64,000 nt of DNA from Bog-473 sp963804055 (GTDB lineage: Bacteria > Actinomycetota > Acidimicrobiia > Acidimicrobiales > RAAP-2). Both the position numbers and the translations under genes were made by a program. The stretch is from positions 764,628 through 828,627 of the forward strand of contig CAWDOU010000005.1 in assembly GCA_963804055.1 (NCBI GenBank), given 5' to 3'. Of the stretch, positions 1 through 9,500 are shown piece after piece. Each line of letters starts with the position of its first letter. Position 1 is the first letter of the stretch. The notes under the pieces were generated by a model that worked only from the letters and a program-made list of their open reading frames with translations, was not told the DNA's origin and made no database searches.

Positions 1-3000
1 CCTACTCGACGATCACGCTGACCGCTGCGGCCGGCACCGTGTTCACCTCCAACAGCTACTACAGCGTCCAGGACGTCACGACCGGCACAAACTGCGGGTA
101 TTACAACGACGTCGCAAGCAACGGCGGCGCGACCATCACATTGACGCTCGCCGGCTGTGCCATCGCCGCCGGGGACAGCGTGCTCGTCGGAGCAACAACC
201 GTCTCGAACCCGGCCACCACGTCGACAGGGAACGTTGTGACCGTCACGACCTCTTCGGACACCGCGTCGGCCCAGAGCAACAGCTACGCGATCACCGCGG
301 CCCAGGCGCCATCGGCACCGACCATCACGCTCTCGACCGCCGCGGCAGGCGCGACCAACGTCACGTACACGGCCTCGTTCACGACCTCGTCCACCGGAGC
401 CCTTGCGCCGTCCTTCTCGACGATCACGCTCGCCGCGCCTGCGGGAACGGACTTCAATTCGAACGGCAACTACACCGTCGAGGATGTCACCACGGACACC
501 CAGTGTGGCGCCAGCAATCCTGTCGCCAGCAATGGCGGGGCCACGCTCACGCTGACGACCGGAGGCGGCTGCACCATCGGAGGCGGTCATACGGTGCTGG
601 TGAGCGTGACTGCGGTGACGAACCCGCCGACGGCCTCGACCGGCAACTTCGTCGCTGTCTCGACCTCGTCGGACCCGACGGCCGTCGACTCGAACACGTA
701 CGCCATCACCGCGGCCAGGGGGATCTCGTCGCCTTCGCTGACCCTCTCGACGTCGGCCGCGGGCGCCACCAACGTCACCTATACCGCGTCCTTCACCACG
801 TCGTCGACTGGCGCGCTCTCGCCCTATTACTCCTCGATCACGCTGGCCGCTCCCGCAGGGACGGTCTTCTCTTCGAACACCTACTACGGGATCGAAGACG
901 TCACGACTGGGACCCAATGCGGGTACTACAACGACGTCCCGAGCAACGGCGGCGCCACGGTCACCCTGACCCTGAGCAGCAGCTGCGGCACGATCCAGGG
1001 CGGGCACACGGTCCTCGTCAGCGCATTCGAAGTTTCCAACCCGACCTCGGCATCGACCGGGGACACCATGACCGTCTCGACCTCCTCGGACACGGTGCCG
1101 GTTCAGAGCAATACCTACGCCATCACCTCGGCGCAGGCCGTGTCGTCGCCCTCGGTGTCCATTTCGACGAAGGCGGCCGGCGCAACCGACGTCTCGTATG
1201 CCGTCCGCTTCACCACGTCGTCGACCGGCGCGCTGGCGCCGAACTACTCGACCATCACCCTGAACGCCCCGGCCGGGACGGTCTTCGACACGCAAAGCTC
1301 GTACACCGTCGAAGACGTGACCACGGGCACGCAGTGCGGGGCCTACAGCCCGATAACCAGCAACGGTGGCGCAACGGTCAACGTGACCGTCTCGTCCGGT
1401 TGCACCAGTGCCGCAGGCGACACGATCCTGGTCACGGCCAGTCAGGTCTCGAACCCGACGACAACGTCGAGCGGTGACGTCGTCACCGTGTCCACCTCGT
1501 CCGACACCGTTCCTGCGCAAACCGGGACCTATGCCATCACGGCGGCGCAGTCCGTCGGCTCGCCATCGGTTGTCTCCTCCACCACTGCAGCCGGTGCGAC
1601 CAATGTCACGTACAGCGTCTCGTTCACCACCTCCTCGACCGGGGCGCTCACGGACTACTACTCCACAATCACCCTGGCGGCTCCGACTGGAACAATCGCG
1701 AACAACGCATCCTTCTCGCTGGAGGACGTCACCACGGGAACGACGTGCAGTTTGTCTCTCGATTCCATCGGCAACGGGGGCGCCACTGCGACCTTCTCCA
1801 TCTACGGCGGCTGTGGGACCATCGCAGGCGGGGACACCCTCCTCGTCACCGCGAGCGGGATGACCAACCCGGCCACCGCCTCGACGGGGAACACGATCAC
1901 CGTGTCAACGTCCTCGGACACCGTTCCGGTCACGACGAACACGTATTCCGTCACGGCCGCGCAGTCGGTCTCATCGCCGACGGTCGCCCTCTCGACGACA
2001 ACAGCCGGTGCGAGCAATGCCGTCTACAACATCCGTTTCGCCACCTCGTCGACCGGGTCTCTGGCCCCCTTGTACTCGACCGTCACCCTGGCCGCTCCGA
2101 CGGGGACCGACTTCACCAACGCCGTGTTCTCTCTTGAAAATGTGACCACGGGGGTCCAGTGCGGGGCCGCCTACCCGGCCGTCAGCAACGGCGGCGCGAC
2201 TGCCACCTTTGAGGCCTACGGCGGGTGCGGGACCATCGCCGCCGGGTCCACGCTCCTCGTCACCGCCACCGGGGTCACGAATCCGGCCACCACCTCGTCC
2301 GGCTACACCATCGCTGTCTCGACGTCCTCGGACACCGTGCCGGCCCCGACCGCTCCGTACCCGATCGGTGGCGCTCAATCGGTCGCCTCGCCACTGGTGA
2401 CGCTCTCGACCACAGCGGCCGGCGCCACCGGGGCCACGTACACCGCCTCGTTCACGACCTCGTCAACCGGGGCGCTCCCAGCAGGCACCGGGACGATCTC
2501 GCTGGCCACTCCGGCAGGCACGGTCTTTGTCAGCAGCACCTCGTACTCGGTGACGGACCTCACCACCGGAACCTCCTGCGGCTACTTCTCCGCAGCCACG
2601 AGCAACGGCGGAGACACCGTCACCCTCACGCTCGGGTGTGCCATCGGCGACTCGAACACGGTGCTCGTCACCGCCAGCGGGGTTTCGAACCCGCCGACGG
2701 TCTCTACGGGTGACTCTGTCTCCATCACGACCTCCTCTGATACCACGGCAGCGCACACGAACAGTTACTCGATCACGGCGAGCCAGACTGTGTCCGCGCC
2801 TTCGGTGGCGCTCTCCACGACGGCGGCCGGTGCGACCAATGTGAACTACAACGTCAAGTTCACGACGTCGTCTTCGGGATCGTTGGTCCCGTACGAAGGC
2901 TCGATCACCCTGGCCGCTCCCGCGGGCACGGTCTTCAGCACGAGCGGCTCGTACACGATCACGGATCTCGTCTCCGGAACGCAGTGCGGGGCCGCCAACA

Positions 3001-6000
3001 TCACCACCAGTAACGGCGGGGACACCGTCACCTTGACGGTCTCGAGCGGCTGCGGCTCTATCGCAACGGGCGACTCGGTGCTCGTCACGGCCAGTGCCGT
3101 CACGAATCCGGGCACAGTCTCGACCGGCAACACCATCGCGGTCTCGACCTCGTCGGACCTGACGGGGGTCCATACCAACACGTACGCCACCACAGCGCCC
3201 CAGGCGGTGTCCTCGCCACTGGTGACTCTCTCGACCACGGCGGCTGCCGCCACGAACGTCACCTACACGGCGTCGTTCACCACGTCATCCACTGGAGCGC
3301 TCGCTCCGTACTACTCCACGATCACTCTCGCCGCTCCCGCAGGCACGGTCTTCAGCACGAGTGGCTCCTACACGATCACCGACCTCAACTCCGGGACACA
3401 ATGTGGTTACTACAACCCCGTCACGAGCAATGGCGGGGATACTCTGACTCTGGCTAGCGGGGGCGGCTGCGGGACCATTGCAGGTGGAGACACGCTGCTG
3501 ATCACCGCCAGCGCCATCACGAATCCGGGCACAGTCTCGACCGGCAACACCCTCGCAGTTTCGACTTCGTCGGACACCGCCACGGCCCACAGCAACTCGT
3601 ACGCCATCACAACGGCCAAAACGGTGTCCTCGCCTGTCATCACGCTCTCGACCACCGCGGCCGGCGCGACGTCCACGTACAGCATCCGCTTCACCACCTC
3701 GTCGACCGGCGGTCTCGCGCCGTATTACTCGACGATCACCCTGGCCGCCCCGGCGGGCACGGTCTTCAGCTCGGGCACCACGTACACCATCGATGACCTG
3801 ACCAACGGGAGTCAATGCGGCTACTACAACCCTGTCACGAGCAACGGCGGGGACACGGTGACTCTGGCTACCGACGGCGGTTGCGGAACCATCGCCGGCG
3901 GAGACACAGTGCTCGTGACCGCCAGCGGCGTGGCAAATCCGGGAACGGCCTCGACCGGCAACGTGGTGCACGTCTCCACCTCTTCGGACGGATCGGCACT
4001 CCCGACGAACTCCTACGCCATCACGCCTTCCCAGTCGGTGTCCTCGGCGATTGTCAACCTGTCCTCGACCGCCGCCGGCGCGACGAACGTCACCTACAAC
4101 GTTCGCTTCACCACCTCGTCGACCGGCACGCTGGCCTCCTACGACTCGACAATCACTCTGACCGCACCCGCAGGGACGGTCTTCAGTTCAAGCAGCCTCT
4201 ACGCGATTGAGGACATTTCGACGGCGACCAATTGCGGGTACTACAGCCCTGTCATCAGCGACGGCGGCTCGACGGTGACCTTGACCGACGGCTGCGGGTC
4301 AGAGTCGATCTCCGGTGGTGACACGGTGCTGGTCACTGCGAGCGGCGTCGCCAATCCGCTCGCGACCTCGACGGGCGACACCCTCGCCGTCTCGACTTCT
4401 TCGGATACGGCCCCAGCTTCCACGAACACCTACGCCATTACTGCGGCACAGTCGGTCTCCTCGCCGACGGTCTCCCTCTCCACCACTGCGGCCGGGGCGA
4501 CAAACGTCACGTACATTGCGTCGTTTGTCGCATCGTCGACTGGTGCGTTGTCGCCCAACTACTCCACGATCACTCTCGCCGCTCCTGCGGGCACGGTCTT
4601 CAGCTCGAGCTACGCCTACACGATTGAGGACATCACGACGGCGACCGATTGCGGGTACTACAGCCCTGTCATCAGCGACGGCGGCTCGACGGCGACCTTG
4701 ACAGACGGCTGTGGATCGATTGCCGGAGGCGACACGGTTCTCGTCGAAGCGGAAGGGGTCTCGAATCCGGGAACCGGGTCGACTGGCAACGTCATTGTCA
4801 TCTCGACTTCTTCTGACACGACACCGGCCGATTCGAACGCGTACACGATCGGGAGTGGCGGCAACTCCGTGAGCTCCCCGTCGGTCGGGCTTTCGACGAA
4901 CGCGTCCGGCGCCACCAACGTCACGTACAACGTCCGGTTCACCACCTCCCCGACCGGGACGCTGGCGCCCAACGGGGGGACGATCACCCTGGCCGCACCG
5001 ACTGGGACGGTCTTCAGCTCCAACAGCACCTACACGGTCCAAGACGTCACGACTGCGACGCAGTGCGGACTCAACAACTGGGTTCCCAGCAACGGCGGAG
5101 CCACCGTGACGCTGACCGTGAGCAGTGGCTGCGGGACAATTGCCGGGAACGCGACTGTGCTCGTGACCGCCAGCGGGGTCGTCAACCCCACGGCCATTTC
5201 GAGCAACGACGTGGTCACCGTGTCCACGTCATCGGATACAACCCCGGCGCACTCGAACACGTACGCCATCACGCCCGGCCAGTCGGTCCTCTCGCCGACG
5301 GTCTCCCTCTCCACCACGGCAGCCAGCGCGACCAACGTCACCTACACGACGTCGTTCACCACGTCGTCGACGGGTGCCCTGGCCTCCGACTACTCGACGA
5401 TCACCCTGGCCGCACCGGCCGGGACGGTCTTCAGCTCCAACAGCACCTACTCGATCGAGGACGTCACGACGAGCACACAGTGCGGGCTCAACAACTGGGT
5501 CCCCAGCAACGGCGGGGCGACCGTCACCCTGACGATCGCCGGGGGCTGCACCGTCTCGGGGGGCGACTCTGTCCGGGTCATTGCCTACGGGGTCTCGAAC
5601 CCGACGACGACCTCGACGGGCAACACGTTGAGCGTCTCGACCTCGTCGGACGGCCTTCCGGCACAGACCAACAACTACGCCATCACGCCCGGCCAGTCGG
5701 TCCTCTCGCCGACGGTTTCCCTCTCCACCACGGCAGCCAGCGCGACCAACGTCACCTACACGACGTCGTTCACCACGTCGTCGACGGGTGCCCTGGCCTC
5801 CGACTACTCGACGATCACCCTGGCCGCACCGGCCGGGACGGTCTTCAGCTCCAACAGCACCTACTCGATCGAGGACGTCACGACGAGCACACAGTGCGGG
5901 CTCAACAACTGGGTCCCCAGCAACGGCGGGGCGACCGTCACCCTGACGATCGCCGGCAGTTGCACCTTTGCAGCGGGCGACGCAATGCAGGTCATTGCAT

Positions 6001-6527
6001 ACGGGGTCTCGAACCCGACAACGACCTCGACGGGCAACACGTTGAGCGTCTCGACCTCGTCGGACACCGTCCCGGCGCAGACCAACACCTACGCCATCAC
6101 GACCCCGAAGGCCGTGACTTCCGCGTCCATAGTCCTGTCCACCGCGTCGCCGGGCGCGACCAACGTCACCTACACGACGTCGTTCACCACGTCGTCGACA
6201 GGTGCCCTGGCCTCCGACTACTCGACGATCACCCTGGCCGCACCGGCCGGGACGGTCTTCAGCTCCGGCGGGAACTACACGATCGAAGACGTCACGACCG
6301 GCACACAGTGCGGGCTCAACAACTGGGTCCCCAGCAACGGCGGGGCGACCGTCACCCTGACGATCGCCGGGGGCTGCACCGTCGCGGCCGGCGACTCCGT
6401 CCAAGTTACTGCCACCGAGGTCACGAATCCCACGACCGGAGCAAGCAATGACGTCGAGACCGTCTCGACCTCGTCGGACACCGTCCCGGCGCAGACCAAC
6501 ACCTATGCCATCGGCGGTTCCGTGGCC
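1..6527 (+). repeat. Repeat array A: 16 units of ~130-138 codons
   Basis: Units begin with a segment like LSTTAAGATNVTY and end with a segment like SSDTVPAQTNTYAIT. The first complete unit starts at 321. Most copies are diverged from each other at DNA level, so this array looks older than the one that follows. The exceptions are two 414-bp steps, starting near 5271 and 5685, which are almost identical. Confidence 0.85.
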
Positions 6528-9500
6528 ACCACCACGTCGCTCAACAGCGTCACCTCGCCGATCACCTTCGGCTCCGAGACCTCCGAGGTCTTCACCGGGA
6601 CGGTCACCGGCCAGAGCGGCGACGGCAACCCGCAGGGGACCGTGACGATCTACGAGGGCTCCCCGGCCACGGAGCTGTGCCAGAGCACGCTCACAGCCAG
6701 CGGCGCCAACGCGGCGACCTTCAGCTGTGCGCTGAGCGCATCGCAGCTGGCCGCGGCCACCTACAACGGCGTCGACGCCGTCTACGCGCCCGGTTCCCCC
6801 TCGTCGTCGAACACCAACTTCACCTACACGACCTCGACGTCGACCCCGGCCCAGAGCTTCAGCGTGAGCCCGGTCTCGGTGGGCACCACCACGTCGCTCA
6901 ACGGCGTCACCTCGCCGATCACCTTCGGCGCCGAGACCTCCGAGGTCTTCACCGGCACAGTCACCGGCCAGAGCGGCGACGGCAACCCGCAGGGGACCGT
7001 GACGATCTACGAGGGCTCCCCGGCCACGGAGCTGTGCCAGAGCACGCTCACAGCCAGCGGCGCCAACGCGGCGACCTTCAGCTGTGCGCTGAGCGCATCG
7101 CAGCTGAGCCTGGGCACCTACAACGGCGTCGACGCCGTCTACACCCCGGCCAGTCCCTCTTCGTCGAACACCAACGTCACCTACACCACCTCGACGTCGA
7201 CCCCGGCCCAGAGCTTCACGGTGAACGGGGCGTCCGAGTCGACGACGACCAGCCTCAACAGCGTCACCTCGCCGATCACCTTCGGCTCCGAGACCTCCGA
7301 GGTCTTCACCGGCACGGTCACCGGCCAGAGCGGCGACGGCAACCCGCAGGGGACCGTGACGATCTACGAGGGCTCCCCGGCCACGGAGCTGTGCCAGAGC
7401 ACGCTCACAGCCAGCGGCGCCAACGCGGCGACCTTCAGCTGTGCGCTGAGCGCGAGCCAGCTGGCCGCGGCCACCTACAGCGGCGTCGACGCCGTCTACG
7501 CCCCGGCCAGTCCCTCGTCGTCGAACCTCGACTTCATCTACACCACGTCGACCTCGGCCCCGGCCCAGAGCTTCAGCGTGAGCCCGGCCTCGGTGGGCAC
7601 CACCACGTCGCTCAACAGCGTCACCTCTCCGATCACCTTCGGCACCGAGACCTCCGAGATCTTCACCGGCACGGTCACCGGCCAGAGCGGTGACGGCTAC
7701 CCCCAGGGCACCGTCAGCGTCCAAAGCGGCGCCACCGTGCTCTGCAGCGAGACCCTGCCGGCCGGCACCACCGACGCCGCCAACTTCAGCTGCAGCCCGA
7801 CGAGCGGCACCGTGCTGGCGGCCTCTTCCACGCCCTACTCAGTGACGGCCACCTTCACCCCGGTCGCCCCCTCCTCGTCGAACACCAACGTCACCTACAC
7901 GGGCTCGACCTCGAGTCCGGGCCAGAACCTCACGGTGAACGGGGCGTCCGAGTCGACGACCACCAGCCTCAACACGGTCACCTCGCCGATCTCCCTCGGC
8001 TCCGAGACCTCCGAGGTCTTCACCGGGACGGTCACCGGCCAGAGCGGCGACGGCAACCCGCAGGGGACCGTGACGATCTACGAGGGCTCCCCGGCCACGG
8101 AGCTGTGCCAGAGCACGCTCACAGCCAGCGGCGCCAACGCGGCGACCTTCAGCTGTGCGCTGAGCGCATCGCAGCTGGCCGCGGCCACCTACAACGGCGT
8201 CGACGCCGTCTACACCCCGGCCAGTCCCTCGTCATCGAACACCAACTTCACCTACACGACCTCGACGTCGACCCCGGCCCAGAGCTTCACGGTGAGCACC
8301 TCGGTCTCGACCGAGCCGACCACCACGTCGCTCAACAGCGTCACCTCGCCGATCACCTTCGGCTCCGAGACCTCCGAGGTCTTCACCGGGACGGTCACCG
8401 GCCAGAGCGGCGACGGCAACCCGCAGGGGACCGTGACGATCTACGAGGGCTCCCCGGCCACGGAGCTGTGCCAGAGCACGCTCACAGCCAGCGGCGCCAA
8501 CGCGGCGACCTTCAGCTGTGCGCTGAGCGCATCGCAGCTGGCCGCGGCCACCTACAACGGCGTCGACGCCGTCTACACGCCCGGTTCCCCCTCGTCGTCG
8601 AACACCAACTTCACCTACACGACCTCGACGTCGACCCCGGCCCAGAGCTTCAGCGTGAGCCCGGTCTCGGTGGGCACCACCACGTCGCTCAACGGCGTCA
8701 CCTCGCCGATCACCTTCGGCTCCGAGACCTCCGAGGTCTTCACCGGCACAGTCACCGGCCAGAGCGGCGACGGCAACCCGCAGGGGACCGTGACGATCTA
8801 CGAGGGCTCCCCGGCCACGGAGCTGTGCCAGAGCACGCTCACAGCCAGCGGCGCCAACGCGGCGACCTTCAGCTGTGCGCTGAGCGCATCGCAGCTGAGC
8901 CTGGGCACCTACAACGGCGTCGACGCCGTCTACACCCCGGCCAGTCCCTCTTCGTCGAACACCAACGTCACCTACACCACCTCGACGTCGACCCCGGCCC
9001 AGAGCTTCACGGTGAACGGGGCGTCCGAGTCGACGACGACCAGCCTCAACAGCGTCACCTCGCCGATCACCTTCGGCTCCGAGACCTCTGAGGTCTTCAC
9101 CGGCACGGTCACCGGCCAGAGCGGCGACGGCAACCCGCAGGGGACCGTGACGATCTACGAGGGCTCCCCGGCCACGGAGCTGTGCCAGAGCACGCTCACA
9201 GCCAGCGGCGCCAACGCGGCGACCTTCAGCTGTGCGCTGAGCGCGAGCCAGCTGGCCGCGGCCACCTACAGCGGCGTCGACGCCGTCTACGCGCCCGGTT
9301 CCCCCTCGTCGTCGAACCTCGACTTCATCTACACCACGTCGACCTCGGCCCCGGCCCAGAGCTTCAGCGTGAGCCCGGCCTCGGTGGGCACCACCACGTC
9401 GCTCAACAGCGTCACCTCTCCGATCACCTTCGGCACCGAGACCTCCGAGGTCTTCACCGGGACGGTCACCGGCCAGAGCGGTGACGGCTACCCCCAGGGC

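Noticed and set aside
5229..7724. Possible CRISPR array or satellite in the giant gene
   Set aside because: The repeats are protein-coding units of hundreds of bases in a continuous frame, not short repeats with unique spacers, and no cas gene is present.
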